The notes beneath the pieces were generated by a model. The model was not told the DNA's origin, made no database searches, and was given only the letters and a program-made list of their open reading frames with translations. From NCBI GenBank assembly GCA_034620365.1, contig JAQGEQ010000380.1, positions 3,844,001 through 3,908,000 on the forward strand: DNA of 64,000 nt, in the 5' to 3' direction. How positions within the stretch are numbered: position 1 is the stretch's first letter; every line of letters begins with the position of its first letter. Source of the DNA: Pegea sp. RAD2-039. Lineage: Eukaryota > Chordata > Thaliacea > Salpida > Salpidae. Below are positions 1 to 14,642 of the stretch, piece after piece. A program made the position numbers and the translations under genes.

Positions 1-3000
1 AGTTATTCAGATTTAAAGAAAAAAAAAACTGAAGGTAATTTAAAGTATATCTATTAAAAGCCAAATTGACAGTTTTTTTGAATAATAAATTCTGTTAATA
101 GTTGTTAACTTTCTTGGCTTCAAAGGTAAGTATGGTATATAATTTTTAATTATGTAAATAATTAGTGTAAATATTTTTGTGAAAGTTTAACTTTTGAGAG
201 TCCTTGCTGATGACGTTATTTTGGAAATAATAAGTCGCCAATAGAAAAACTATATTTAAGTCATCAATATTTTTTATAGCAACTGGAGACGATAGATTGA
301 ATTACTTTCAGTTTTTCAAAAAGTTTATAGTCAGAGTTTTTCACTGCTTAATGATCAAGTGGATATAATATTTCTTAAAAGGAATAAAACTAAGTTTTTT
401 CTTACCAAACCCAGTACTTCTACTTATATTTCAAGTGAAATAAGACACAAGTGAACAGAAAAAGAGCTTAAAACTAATGTTTATTGCAAAACAGAGTTCT
501 TCTGTAGTTCTTTCATCAATATATTGTATTCTAGAAATCATTTCAATTCTGGACAATCTAAATTGTTTAAAAGTTTGAATATTTATTTTAAGTTTATTAA
601 AAACATTGAATATAAAAACTTCAAAATTTATTTGAAGAACCATTTGCCGAAAATAAATATAAACATTGGCAGCAACTTTTAACAAAATTCTTGAAAAATT
701 GATATACTAATAAAAAGCTCTGATGAAATCAAATTACTTTATAAGAATAAATAAATTTAATAAGCTTGTTTGTAATTAGTCTAAAACTAAATACAACATA
801 CAAGCTATAATCATGTACTTAAACAAATTAAAAAATTAATCTTTAGCTCAGACCATTTACATAATATTAACATAAACTGTTAGTTGGCTTTATTTGTTAA
901 TTTTTTATTATTATAAGCTTTAAACAACATTTTAAATGATTTTATCAATCATTTGAATATTATAAAAACAAAGTATCACATATATTTGTTTACAGAGGCA
1001 ATTTATCTTCTGTAGAATTTTATAATCACCGCAATTAAAATTTTTATTTGTTTTTTATCAAATTATTAATGTAATTTTCAAATAAAGTAACTTTGCCGGA
1101 TATCTTGTAAAATGAAGTAGTTTTTGATTGAAAAAGTTTTATGAATTACTACCTAAATTATTAATTGAGTTTTAAACAATTGTTAAATTCTTAAATGACT
1201 AAACTTCTGTTGATAGTTCAAAAAACCACTCTTGCTGGTAAACCCCCACACTGAATTGCTTTTTTTTGTATAAGCTTGTAATTATTCACTTATTTCACCT
1301 ATAGTAGACTTCAATTGTGAAAGTTAATTAGCAGTTAAGTAATTAAATAGGTGATAGTAATCGTAGTAAATTTCAACTTTGACTATTTGATTACATCTAT
1401 TTCAAAACATTTAAAAATAACGCTAAAACGTCACAAGTTCAAAAGTTTAAGCAAACTTCTTGTAAAAAGCCATTAGTCTATTTCTCATTACATCTTATGC
1501 AAAATTGTTATAAATACTTAACTTAATCTTGATTCAAATAAGATCTATTTTTGGTTGAAAGAAAAATTTGATTTGAAAAAAAAATTACTAAATCGTTATG
1601 GTAACTTTTTTGATGTCATTACTACAAAAACCAAATGCAAAAAAAACTTTTCGGGTACCGTGAATAAATTAGAGAACAAAGAAAGACATAGAAAAAAGAG
1701 ATAAAGTGTTTTTACAGGCAAGTTAAAAATTTTACTGAGCAATTTAAAGGTATCTAATGATGTAGCCACCTACTTGTGATATATCTAAATACAAAGTTAT
1801 CACAAAAGACCTTAGAAAAATTTATCTTAAGTTTTTAAGATCAGATTAAAAAAAAAATATCTCAGATAAAATTAATAAAAAAAAACACAAGACTATTTTT
1901 TAAAATGTTGCTTATATTTAGTTTGTTTGGTAAACATTGATGATGCCAGTCAAACCAAGACACTAGTAGTCATAGAAGCTTCATTCTGTCGAATACGTGT
2001 TCGTAAATTTTAGATATAAGTGTAGTTGAAAAGGTCAAAGTTTAATTGTCTAAACAGGAAGTTACTACGCTTTGACCAATTGCAAAAGCTAAACTTAGAG
2101 CAACTTGAGTATTATTACTTACTTTGCTTTTAAAGTTGCAGAGCTTGTTTTTTTCATTGAAAACGTTCAAAACAATTATCTGTAAGCAGAAATAAATCAG
2201 TCTCTCTGCTGCTATCAAAAGGTCTCTTGTTTTTCGCCTTTCTATACTGATAACGTCATTTTAAAGATAAAAAATCCATAGCGAAATTATGGCTAACATT
2301 TAAGAGTCATATTTAAACGAATTCTGCCAAATTGGTGTCTGACAATTTTTCCGTTTGTTGTTATAAAGACTTTTTATAACCGATAGAGCTTAAATAATAC
2401 ATTCAGCAATTATTCTTGTTGTATGAATATTTAGTTATTAAATCATCTAAAATATTTTAATGTATTCACGCACGATTTGTAAACTTATGAATTTTTAATG
2501 CTTTATTGAGCACTGATTATCAAATGAAGAAGAAGATATTTTCTGCTGAAAATTTATTCAATTTGACCATAATTTTTTTGTTAAAAAGTTAATAGCTAAA
2601 GAAATATTTTCAAACCATAATTTCAATCAAAATGGAAGTTATTTACAGCTCTTGATTTGCGGATGATTGACTCTAGTACCATTCAATTGATTGATATTTA
2701 TTTTGATTTATCCGAACTTTATACAAAATAACTTTTTATAATCAAATTATTTAAATTTGCATCTTTCAGAAATCTTAACAAACTCGTTTAGAGTTGTTTA
2801 TGAATAGAATGTGAGTAACAATTGGTTCTGTGTTGCCTTCTACTGCGATCAAAATTGAATGAATGAATGAATAAGAATGTTGTTGATTATCAGCAATTTA
2901 CTTTCCTGTTCTTCATTTTAGCTCAAAAACAAATTACTTCAAAAATAATTAAATAAATAAACTGTTGTTTAGTTCAAAGTATTTGAAGTTTTGAAAAGAT

Positions 3001-6000
3001 TTTTATATTGACGTAACAAGAAATTTGACAAAATAATCATTTCTTGTTGTTCCGCAACATTTTTTCAGTTGTTAAATTATTTAACTTATTTTTCATCGTT
3101 TAACTTGTTCATGTAAGCTAACTGAAAACACAAAAAGTTCTGATTACATCTACAATTGAAAGAAATGAAATTAAGCATGTGATGGTTCTGGTAAGATTAT
3201 TACTTTAATGACCCATAACAACTTTGCTTCGAAGCTTACCAGCTGTTTTTCGCTGTCATAATACCACAACCTCTATTGCAGATGCATACTGATGACTCTT
3301 GACTAAAATTTGTGATTTATTGCTCACTAAAGAGCCGAATAAACTGCCATAAAACATTTCTTTTACACGAAAAAACAAAAAAAAACAAAGAAGTAGTTAG
3401 CTTCAGATAAGTTCTCTTAAACATCTTATTGCTATCCAATGAAATACTTTCTTATCACCAGACGGGCACGTGTTGACGGCTAATGAGTTTTTGTGAAGTT
3501 ATTTTTAGTTTCCAATTTAAATTTTGTTCAGAAAATTCCAACTTGACTAATGAAAGTTTACTGAAGTATTTTTTAGGTAATATTTTCACGTTCTCAAACA
3601 TGATAGCGAACAAAAAATTCTTCTATCTCACTTGTTTCAATATGCTGGAGTGAGATATAGATTAGTTAATTATCAGACTTTCACTAAAATATTGTTTCTA
3701 TTAGATATTAAAAACCAATTTATGTTGTGATAGAATTTGCATCATTCTGAAAATTAGTTTTTAATCAGTTTTAGATTTCAAATAAACAACTTTTTATTTT
3801 GCTTTTCAATTGCAAAGTTGTTCGTGTTTTGCTGCAAGATTTACAAAAGAGTTTCCTTTAAAAGCTCAAAAATTAGTAAAAGTGCAAAATGGGTTTTTAT
3901 ACTTTGTCTATTATTTAGTAAAATTACCATTTTTTACTAAATTTTAATAAAAAATAAAAATATTTTTAAAATAATTAAATAAGTTGTATCGAAAACTGAA
4001 TAAGTTTGAAATAAGCTCATTGAATTTAATCAAAGTTACCAAACTTTTGGCTAAAAAAACACATTTTTCAGATTCATTTAAAATTACCTCTTTCAACATA
4101 TTTTATGATAAATAAACCGCAAAAAACCACCATCCTTTCAATTTATAAGATTTCAGACTATTTTAGTGAGCTATTGAAAAAACCTTTCATCAAACTAGCT
4201 AGCAGCCAATAATCGACTAGATGAACAGCTGTTTGGGATTTGTAAGGTTAATAAAACAGAAATTAGAATCAGTTCCTGTCACTTTCGTTGCTAGACTCAA
4301 GTATGTAAGTCAATTTAATTAAGCAATAGTTTAATCTTACTGAGTCTATCTGCTTCAGATCAAAATTATCTTGATTTCTAGCTCACTTTTTTCTAGTTTA
4401 CATTTAGCTGATTTTAATAGTTGCTGAAAATGATTAAAAGTTTATCAAAGATTTGGTTTCTCAGAGCTTTTGATTGTATTTTGAGTGAAAAGCAATCGAT
4501 GCCAGTTCTTTTCTGCTCAGTGTCTTCCTTTAATTGTATGTTGGCAATAAAGACCAACAATTTTGTTAGATATAGAATACAAGTTAACAAGTTTTGTTGC
4601 TGAAACTAAAAAATATATTTAAAGCTTCATTCAAAAGTTACTTAAGCATCAAAGTGAATAGAATTTATGAGTAATATTGATTTAAAACTATCTAGAGTTC
4701 TTAATTATCTAATTTCCGGCTTCTCTTTTATGTCAGTTTCTTTGAAACTTTTTCTTTATGAAACTTTCACAGAATTTTTGCATATTTAATCTAAATAAAC
4801 TTATTTCATAACTTTCAAAGTATAAAAAATTATAACCACGAGCTTCAATTACAACATCAGCAAAAGAAATCTGAAACCAAATAGAAAAACTAAACATCAG
4901 CTAAACAGCTCAGGTTTAAAATAATCTCGGATTGTTTCCTGGTGTTTTCATCTCACATTTCAATTCTTTTTGAAAATTTTCAAGATCGAAAGAAAATCGA
5001 TTTTACTCGGCCAAGGGTCAAGTAAGAAGTCAAATAGTAAAAGCATTTTTAATAACTACAAGGAGATTTTTCTAATTTCAGCTATTAATATTTCATTTAG
5101 CAAGATATGTTTTATGACCTACTATGTGAAAATTGATAAATAACTTTTCTTAAGTCAACAAAATTGTAAACAAAATATAATTTATGACCAAATAAATTAA
5201 ATTCGAGATAAGATATATATTATTGCTAATAAATATTTCTATAAAAAATATTTCTTGAACATTCTATACAAAGCCAGAATTTTATACAAAATTTCATTTC
5301 GTATGAAACTGCTGAAAACTTTCAACTATTTACTAACCATCCAATTGATAATTTTCAATTAAGCTTTTTAGTAAAGTTAATCAAATTTGTTTACAAAATA
5401 AGTAGTTTTTATAATCAAGTCAAATTAAAATCTTTGTAGTTATTAAACTCGCCAACTGTTGACTCAATCTGTTCTTCTTTTCAACCTACATAAAGTTAAT
5501 TGATGAATTTTCAATAATTTCTCTTAATTAATTGGTTTATCGAATTTAATTTAATAAAATTGACTATTTAGTCGACTTACTTACAAGCATTTGAAGGTTT
5601 GCAAAGCTAACATTTAAGTCATACTTGTTTTTCATTATTTCATTACACGCAAAGTTTACTGAAAACAAATTTCTATTTTTATAAACATACTTTCGATATA
5701 AGGCAGTAAATTAAAAAGCTTTTATACAATTCTACAATTAGAGCAAATTAAATATTTTATTTCTTAATTTATAAAGTCTTTTCCAATTAGTAATCAATAA
5801 TTAGCTTTTATTAAATTTTACCAAATCTTTGAGAGCAAAAAACTTTAAATTATTTCAAGAAATTTTATATAATAAATGTCTTTTACTATCATTTTCCAGA
5901 AATAACTATTAATTAGTTATACAATTGACTAACTGTCAACAAAAAGTTGTTAAAAATCTCTCAAAGCAAAATTGAATCAACCAGTCACGAATTTTGAGTA

Positions 6001-6915
6001 CCGCTATAAACAGAAACTGTGACAAACTGTTAGTTTTATAATTAGTTTTGAAATTATTTCTTATATAGTTAAAAAAAACTCTTATAAACTAACTCTTCAA
6101 CATATAAACTATTGATGTAAGTTTCAAAAGAAAATAATCCCACTAAGACTACTTCATTTAAAACATTATTTTAAAGAATAAGTTTGTAATCAAAATACTC
6201 TGAAATGTAAATAAATATTTTTTTTTTATTAAATTTAATAAATTGATGTCTGAAGCAACAGAATTCTTGTAAATAAGTTTTTTGTTGTTCTGCTAGTTTG
6301 ATTTTAAATCTGGTCAATTTGCAAATCAAACTATTAGTGGTTCTATCATGAATTCTTTCTTGGTTTAAATTTAAATTGCAATAATAGATTAAAAATATAT
6401 GTGGCCAATTTTCATCTGTTAGTTAGAACGTTTTGATTTTAAACTTAAAAATAAAATAAAAAACTGGTTTGGTAGAAAGATATGATTTTAAAACTCTTTT
6501 TGGTTTGATTTTAAAACAGAACATTCAACTATTTGATTTCATTTTCTGCTTTTGTATACTAACCACTGAAATGTACAAATTGCTAAAAACTTTTTTAAGA
6601 AAAAGAGAAAAGTGTTTCTCCAAATTTTGATAATAAAACTGAATTTACTGAATCGTAAATCTTCTATATTCTTATCAAAAACATAATAATAATTCTTTTA
6701 TGATCAAAAAAGTGAAATAACTTATAAAAGTTAAAATTATTTAAAAAATAAATTGTAGCAAAAATCGATATCTGAAAAATAATAAATATTTTTGTAGTGA
6801 TGGTCAAGTAGATTTAAAACTTATTTATCCATTTTACTAACTGTCCAATAAATCCTACCTTTTTAGTTTTATTATTCCTAAGAATAGTCACAGTATAAGT
6901 AGAAATCATCTTTGA
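1..6915. other. AT-rich intergenic DNA, no supported gene
   Basis: No exon-like open frame with splice sites and recognisable protein similarity was found on either strand. The short open frames here (for example near 431-685 on the minus strand and 4421-4603 on the plus strand) are low-complexity, AT-driven frames with no family resemblance. A and T are roughly balanced on the plus strand, unlike the transcribed introns further on. Confidence 0.6.
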
Positions 6916-6992
6916 ATATTTATTTATTACAATCAATGCGAGGGAGGGTGCCTGAAGAGAGCACCTCTCGCTAACACACATTCTCACAAATA
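6916..6992 (-). repeat. SINE 3' tail fragment (copy A)
   Basis: This matches the 3' part of the tRNA-derived element at 35.9 kb and a third copy at 59.54 kb. The shared core runs from a GAGGGTGCCTGAAGAG-like block to AACACACATTCTCAC. The tail reads ATTTATTTATTACAAT, as in the third copy. Only the tail is present, so it looks like a 5'-truncated insertion in minus orientation. GGTGC at 6947-6951 can pair with GCACC at 6961-6965 across a 9-nt loop. Confidence 0.7.
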
Positions 6993-9900
6993 ATATCTAT
7001 TAAGTTAAAAACACGGAAAGCAAAGGATGTAACACATGGCATTTCAGTTGTCCCAAAACATATAACAGTGAACAATTACATAGAATATAATTTTGATTCA
7101 AAAAACTGTTCAATTAAAAACACCTTAAGTTTTTATATATACTAATTATTAAATGTAATAAGAAAATGTTTTATAGAAAAAAATAACTTCTCAAATTATA
7201 TTTTTATTCTACATCTCAGAGATCAAAACAAATCTTCTTATATTAAGTGGTTAGGATTTTGCGTTTATTCTTGTAAAATAAACAACTAACCGCGAAGATT
7301 TATTTTCTATTCAATAAGATCAATTTTTTACATTTGAGTTTACATTGAAATATTCATTAGTCAGCATCTCTTCAGAATAAAATACAAACAATAATTAAAT
7401 AAAGAACAGTTTTCATCCAAATTTCATATTTTGAAATCAAACAGAGAAGCTATAAAATTTTTTTAATCTTCTTAATTTAGTTTTATGTTTTTGATGCCAT
7501 ATTTTAAGATTACTTTTATATCTGCTAAAATAATGTTCTTCAACACAAAATTCGGTCGTAATATACTGATCAAAGGTTTAAAACCCAACTGATGAGGTAA
7601 AAGAAGGAAAAACTCTTCTAACTTTTGCTTAGATATTTCTAACTTTATCAGTGTTATTTATTGTAATAAAAATTAAAAAGAAAAATTCTATAAATTAAAT
7701 TTCAACTAATTTTAAAGCATACTTAAAGAAGTTAGTTTAGGGATTTTTTGCAGGAAAAATGTATTTTAGCAGCAAATGATTTATTCATTCATAAAATCGT
7801 CTAGCAAGAATGTCAAGTTTTTATTATACCAATGAATTGTAGTATAATTTACTATTAATATAAATAAAAAGTTTCTCTTTAATCTAACCTCAAAAAGGGC
7901 TGGGAAAATGGTGTCAGATTTAAACTATTATTGCAATTTGAATAGCTAAGTATTATCTAATTACAGTTTAAAATACAATTTTGAGGTAACACGAACAGCA
8001 TTCTCACACTTTTCACAGTTTAACATTAATGTTGACGAGACAATGTTTTCTTTAAACAATTGAGAAAAGCAAATTAATCTTTACAATAAATTTTACTAAA
8101 GAAGAGAGAAAAAGCCCCTGATTATCGGCATAAACATGTGCAAAGCATTGTGTGGGTCGTTCAAGTTCACATTTGTCACGTGATATAAGGAAATATAACT
8201 GATCGCACACTTGAATGAACAAAACTCTATCAATAGCTTTTAAAGTTTGAATAAGTTGTAGTAGCTCTTAAATTAGCAGGAAATACTTTTGCAGTTACAC
8301 CAGCACAAACGCAACTTACTGATATTTATTTTTTGACACTAGTTGTTTTTATTCTTTATATTTGCAAAGATTTTATATAGTTTTAACAATCTTATAAATG
8401 TGAGTTGGAAATTATGAGCAGGAGATCAAGAAGAGACAGCATTATAAGTATTTGCTGGTTTTCCAACGATCTTTTCATCTGAAATAGTTCGAATAAATTT
8501 TATTTAATAGCATCTAAAACTGAAACTAAAAAATAGAACTTAAATAATTAAAATAAAAAAATTACAATTAGCATTTCAAGTAATTTGGAGTTGAAACTCC
8601 TCTAAATTGTTTACAAAAAACATATCTTTCTTTATCAAAGTTACCAAACCATCAAAGTATGATACTAAATAGCCGATAAGAAATATGTCTTACTTGTCAA
8701 AGTTTTATTCTTTATTAAAAGCTCCATTTTCCCTTTCACTGATTCAACTCCTTTATTTCCTTTATTATCTTTCCTGTCTCATTAAAACGAGCTCTTAAGT
8801 ATTTCTTTACATGCGCTTTAGGTAACTAAAGCTGAAAGTAAAAGCTCATAAAAACATTCATTCAAGTTGACGTTAGGGTTACTACTGGTTTCTTCCGGCT
8901 TTTACTTTCTGTTTTCATTTCATCAAACTTAGTGAAGCCCTAGAAAGCTTAACATTTCACCCTAAACCAAATAACTGATTTAACCGGATATAAGAACCAC
9001 CAAAATTTTTCTACAATGTGATGATACTAATGATTTGAAGTACTTATAATTCAAACAAACTTCACCACCCACTTCTATTTTAACTCATATTTTGTAGGTT
9101 GTAAATATTCTATTGTTGTCATTAAGAAGTTTTTTTATAAAACCATTTTATAAATCAATTGTAAAAATTACATTTCACTACTTAAGCTGTTGTTGAACTT
9201 TTTACAAATTTAAAAATGATGCCAACTATAGCTTTGGGGGTATTTTCTTAACTTTGTTTTGAATGTTAATGTCTTTAAAACTGAGCTACAGATTTATGCT
9301 AATAAATCGATTCTTTTTTCGAACTTTCACAATCTTTAAATCTTAGAATTAATCTAACTATTTAGAACAAAATATAGATCTTAACTTTTTATCAAATTGT
9401 ATAATAAGCTTATTGATTTGTTTACATGATTATGAAAACATCTTCTAAAATATTCCTGAAAAGATCCTTTAACTTTAATATAATTATTTGGTTTGATCAA
9501 CTACAATTTATTTCATTTGATAACATACACTTCAAAAGTCAGCACCCACGTGGTAAAGCTTAGCATTAATGTAAGTTTTATTGCCTTGTTTCGTTTGTCA
9601 CGTGATATTCTAATGTTTACTTTTTTCTGAATTATGATAAAAATACAAAATATTGAAGGAGTAAATCTCTGAAACCTTCGACTAAAATGTTCTGGTAAAA
9701 TGACAAATGTTTAAACAAGCTTTAGATTTTCAATCATATTTAAGCACGGCTTCTGAGAATCTTGAATCATTTAAGAATCACGTTTGCTCCCTGGCACAAG
9801 ACGTCTTGATATAAATCACGAAAAAAGAAGCATACAGAGTCGATGCAATGAGAATCTGTCGTCAATATAATCTTTCTATTAAAAGACATTTTGAGAAAAT
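6993..9900. other. AT-rich intergenic DNA with two GTCACGTGATAT words
   Basis: No supported coding sequence. The 12-mer GTCACGTGATAT occurs at 8175-8186 and 9597-9608, both preceded by TTT, and again at 33038-33049. Its palindromic CACGTG core is an E-box for bHLH factors. A functional role is inference only. Confidence 0.45.
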
Positions 9901-10310
9901 TTGAGGTTTTACTCAGAAATCTTCACTTGTGACGTATGTATCTTCACGCGTACCGATCTCACGGCTATCCATCTTAGCGCGTGTTTCACTATTGACGATT
10001 GTGAATACGTGCTTGAGTAGTTCCATGCTAAAGTGGTCACGTGTAAGTGGGGTGGTGACGGGAACAAGTACACAAGTCGCGCTGTCGTCGTCAGTGACGT
10101 TTGTTTTTCTTTTCACTACAAATGTGATGAGAAAAGATGAGAAATAAAGACTATATTACAACAACAACAAGTAAAATATCAACTGATATTTGCCTTTCTC
10201 TGTGAAGTCGTTCTTTTAAAAAGCTACTGACTTAAAACTGCGTGTTGTTGATGAAACAGAAGAGAAGGACCATATGTGCGGTCGATGACGTAAAAGCCTT
10301 AAAGTTAGAG
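9900..10310. promoter_or_regulatory. CpG- and ACGT-rich island, possible regulatory element or minus-strand exon
   Basis: This 0.4 kb block is far richer in G+C and CpG than its flanks. It holds many ACGT-core words, including TGACGTATG, TACGTG, GTCACGTG, GTGACGTTTG and GATGACGTAA. On the minus strand an open frame (9913-10116) encodes a 67-residue polar peptide ending in VTSEDF. It follows a possible acceptor (ACATTTGTAG) near 10119, so it could be the last exon of an unseen minus-strand gene. No other exon of such a gene was recognised. It could equally be an enhancer or promoter; the two readings are not distinguished by sequence alone. Confidence 0.35.
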
Positions 10311-12720
10311 TAAGGGTAGAACTCATTCATTAATCACTAGGTTTATCACTTGCATTCAAAAGAGCTTGTTATTGTGAATAGTTTAGAGCTTTTGTTTTTC
10401 AGGAATCTATTTAAGTTTTCTATCATCAAAGGCTTGTAAGATGTAGCCAATCTACTACATCTTTGAAAGATTTAGACATCGGTAAAATATTCTGCTGTTG
10501 TTTTTGATGGATTACTCAGAATAATAACAACTGTCGTAGATTAAATATCAGTTTCAGGCTAAACCACTAATAATCATCATTTTAACATTATCTTTTTATT
10601 ATATGTTCTAAAACTTTAAAGTTCTTTTTAATGCTTCTAAGATATTTTCAAAATGCTTAAGTCATAAACTAAGCCGACTTAAAATATAAACTTCAACTCT
10701 TGCAATATTTATATAAAAATATGTTTTTAATAACAAATATTTCGAAGCAATATATTTAGATACTACAGCAGTAGAAAGTATGCAGAAATCTTCAAACTTT
10801 TTTTCATCTCTTACCAATTTCTATCAAGCTAACGAGTACTTTAAAGAAAGATTAAAAGAAAGTTTGAAGCCATCTAACCAAACAAACAAAATAGTTTGAT
10901 CAATTTAAGTTCTTACTTTTACTGAGATTCAAATAATAAAAACTATAAAAAGTATTTTACTATTTTTATTAAAGATGGTTAAACTTTCCTGTCTTCTTCA
11001 CAATCTTTTTGCAAAAATTCATTTTTCGAGACTCATTTATAGCAAGTTGATTTCAAAATAACGACGATTAGAAAAGTTATTAATATGAGATAAGATACCT
11101 TCAAGCTTGAAATACTCATTAATCTAACTAATAAGTAAAAATAAGTGATGAGTTTTCACAAATGGATTAGTTTATGATAAGAAAGGCAAGGAGGTTCTAT
11201 ACTACTTACTGCTTCTTTAAACTTATATTTATAAAATAGAAAATAGAATCTTTAAAAGTTCAGTTGCTTTATTTGACATTTACAAATTTAACATTTCAAA
11301 CTTTTTAAAGTTAAACTATTTTCTAAACCAAACTAACTCTATTTAATCTTTTACCTTTTCACAGTTGATCAACAAGTTTAAGAAAGATTAATCAACTTCT
11401 TGTTCTTATGAATCGCATTGAGAAAAAAAGATTGCATCACCAGAACCACATGACACAAGAGAAAACAAATTAAAGCGGAAATTACGACAAATTTGTATTT
11501 CCCGCTGCTTCATTTTATTCATCATTATATTCAACTCCAATTTTATTTGTTTAGATTCTGTTTTGAAAAGATAAATTTTAGAACAATAGAATTGGAATGT
11601 CTACAAAAATGCTAATGTTGTTGATTGAGTTAAAAAGTTTCACTTACAACTTATCTGTAAGCAAGATAAATAGATTATAACCAGTAATTTGGTGTAACTT
11701 CAAACCTTTTTGGTGCTATTTTTGTTGATCGTGCTTAAACCAAATGTCAACAGTAAAAACAAAACGCTTATTTCACGGTTATTTTGTGTAAAAATACAAT
11801 TATGCCTATAAAATGTTGTCGATACATAAAAACATTGGTGGTTTTTGTATCTCTTATCCATTTCTTCTTTCATTTTCATAACCAAAACTATTAAAAGAAT
11901 TTTTACTAAAACTAATTGAATATTTTCAACTACTTCAGCATACATACCATAGCACAAATTGTAAAGAAATAAAATGAGGATGAAATAATGAGGATTGGGA
12001 CTTCCTTCAAGGAATTCGATCTACTTCATGACATAAATTTATAGAAACAAAATTTTATTGCCTTTTGTCATTTTTAATAATTTTGTTAATTTTGTCAACT
12101 ATTGTAATTACTTTACATCAAATAGTTTGATTCGTTGTCATATTCTTATTTATCTATTTTTATTATTATATTGCAATTACATAATCAACCGTTTTTTCGT
12201 TAATATTTTACTATCAAGTAATAAAAAAGAATTGATTATCGGCTAAAAACTTTTATTGAATCTATCTGACTACAGTTATATAATCAAGTTTCAATTTCAT
12301 TCAAAATTAAAAATACAAATTAAAAAAAAAAACATTTTCAATAAAAAATTGTAGGCAAAATTTGTTAGATAGAATTTTCAAGCTACAATCATTATCTGTA
12401 AATCAGTAAAACTAAATAAAGAATATGGAAAAGGTTGTGTAAAAGTTTTGATTTTACTACAAAATTACAGTAAAATGTTTGTATAAAAAGCAGATATAGA
12501 AAAATATTACCAGAGTAATTTTCTAGGTTAATAAATTTTATGAATTATTCTCAAACATGCAAGAGTTCCTATAGAGTTTTAAGCTTTTCTTATCGTATTC
12601 TCCGGGGTCAAAGCTTGTATCCAAAATTAAATATCAATCTTGTAAACATTTAAAGATCATCCAAACCTTTTTTGTCTCACCATTTTCTGTTCATCTATAT
12701 TGTTCTAAAATTAATTAAGA
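10311..12720. other. AT-rich intergenic DNA, nothing recognised
   Basis: Only short AT-driven frames are present (for example 11700-11957 minus and 12058-12246 plus). None shows splice context or family similarity. Confidence 0.5.
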
Positions 12721-14565
12721 ATGAATCAAAACAAATAGGACGATAGAGCGGTAAAATCCACGGCATGATTGGAACTCAGTTCGTTGTTTTATGTTGTCGT
12801 GTTATGGGCAAACTGTCATCTCGCTTCTGCACGCAGCATTACGCGCACAGTATCCAAAAAACCTTTAAAAAGGTAATTTCAACCTCTTTATTTCTTGCTT
12901 TATTCTCTGTTGGCTTCTTTCTTTTTTTCTCTGCCCGATATCGTGGAAGCTTCAACCATGTCGAGCTGTTCGACCTGAGCTTTCACATTTTACTCCCTGC
13001 TATTTCTTTTGCTTAATTTACTCCCTAACTAAAGCTATAGCTTCGTCGATAAATCGAACTTGCGTTGCTCTTCAACAAAACAGCTCTATTGTTAGTTGGG
13101 TATTTCATTATGTTGAATGGAACATCAATTTTCGTCTTTTTGTATTTTTTTCTTTTACTGAAGCAATTCGAGTAACAGTGGCTGTATTAGATTTACTTTA
13201 AATGACATTGCCAAAATGCTCACACAACAAAAAGGCCCAGTAGAGGTATTGGTACTCGTTGGGTCTATTCTCTCTCTTCTTAGTAGCTTATGTGCTTGTA
13301 TCGAAAGGTCGTAGAAGCCGGGAGGCAAATAAGCTCACGCATTGAAAGCACACTCACGAAATTCTGTCCTCTGTTTATTTTGCGCTTTATGTTTAAACGT
13401 ACTTCTTTTTTCTCTATCGAAGCTTCGGCCTTTAGATTCGGCGAGTCAAGATGAGCTTCTTCGTCATATTAACGAAAGAAGCCCCGGGAAAAAGAGAAAA
13501 AAAATAATGAAAATAAGGAAGAGAAAAGAAGAGTATCATTTTACCGAGCTTATAACTCATAATAAATCAATTGTGAAGAAGCAGCAAGGGCTCGGAAATT
13601 TTTATCTCAGAAAAACATACAAAACATTCTGGAAGATTACAAAAACTTCCTATTACTTCTCTCTGCCCAGGAAAATTTGTATTTCTTTAATTTGTAAAAT
13701 ACAATGAAAATGCTCACTGCATGGATCATATTTACGTTTTGAGTTGTTGAATGCGTTAGTTGAGAAACTTTAGAATATCAAAAAACAAAAAAATCTCTTC
13801 TTCGATAAAAACATTTTTGATTTGTATATATTTCTTCAAAACTTTATATATGTATGTGATCGTTAATCTTAGCAATCTGAATTCGACGGACCAGCTATAT
13901 GCGCAAGGATTATCTTTCACCAATATACTGTGCTATTATAAAAACATCCAACTAAAGCAGGGAGGGAAATGTAAGAGCCTTCGGTCTGCAGTCTCGCTTG
14001 GCTGTGCCGCTGCGCACCCAGCAGCTTGTCAAATAGCCCGTGTTACTCCGCGCAGTTCAGGGAACTATAAAATGAAAATTTAATTATGACAATTTTTAAA
14101 ATATTTTTTAAGATAGAATGTATAAAATTCATTAGTTTTATAAAAATAACAACCTTAGTTCTATATTATAACTGAATTATGTCTCATTTTTAACAACAAC
14201 TTTGAGCGCGTATGAATATTCTACTTAATTCAGCTCTGTCGAAGCTATAGCTTAACCGAGCATATTTGTGAGCTAGCTAACTGTAGAGTCTCTTCTACCT
14301 TTGCCTTTTGAGCTGTTCCTAGTTAGTGTACTTAACACGTGCGAATATCTCTAGCATTGAGGAACAATTAGTAAAGATGTTTGTTATCACCATCAGCTAA
14401 ATGGTTAGGGCTATTCACCCCTTACTAGGTAAAGATTATTGACAGTCAGATTTATACAGGCTTAAGAAGGAGTATTTTTTGAGTAGAAATAACTGATATT
14501 TATTAAAATATTTTAAGTTTTAAATAAAAGTTTATAAGATACTGACTTTGTTTTTGTTGTTACAG
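12721..14565 (+). promoter_or_regulatory. Probable promoter-proximal region of the ARID1 gene
   Basis: Sequence composition shifts here to more C, G and CpG. Blocks at about 12,760-13,020, 13,250-13,480 and 13,960-14,060 stand out from the AT-rich flanks. A donor-like AAAAAG/GTAATT lies at 12,871, so a 5' UTR exon could end there. A frame at 13,342-13,707 begins with TTG and shows no family resemblance. Assignment as an ARID1 promoter or 5' UTR region rests only on position and composition. Confidence 0.35.
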
Positions 14566-14642
14566 CATTTAGTTCTTGATGTTAAATTATTTTTTATCTT
14601 GTGCGGGGTAGCCGCTTTTGATTACACAACGATATTTCAGTT

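Noticed and set aside
10221..10290. Minus-strand peptide VLLFCFINNTQF resembling the end of TM7 in secretin-type receptors, with acceptor- and donor-like ends
   Set aside because: The frame hits TAA exactly at the proposed donor, no neighbouring receptor exons were found, and the match is too short to carry weight.
13342..13707. 121-codon plus-strand frame upstream of ARID1
   Set aside because: It begins at TTG, has a low-complexity K/R-rich centre, shows no family resemblance, and lies in the likely promoter or 5' UTR region.
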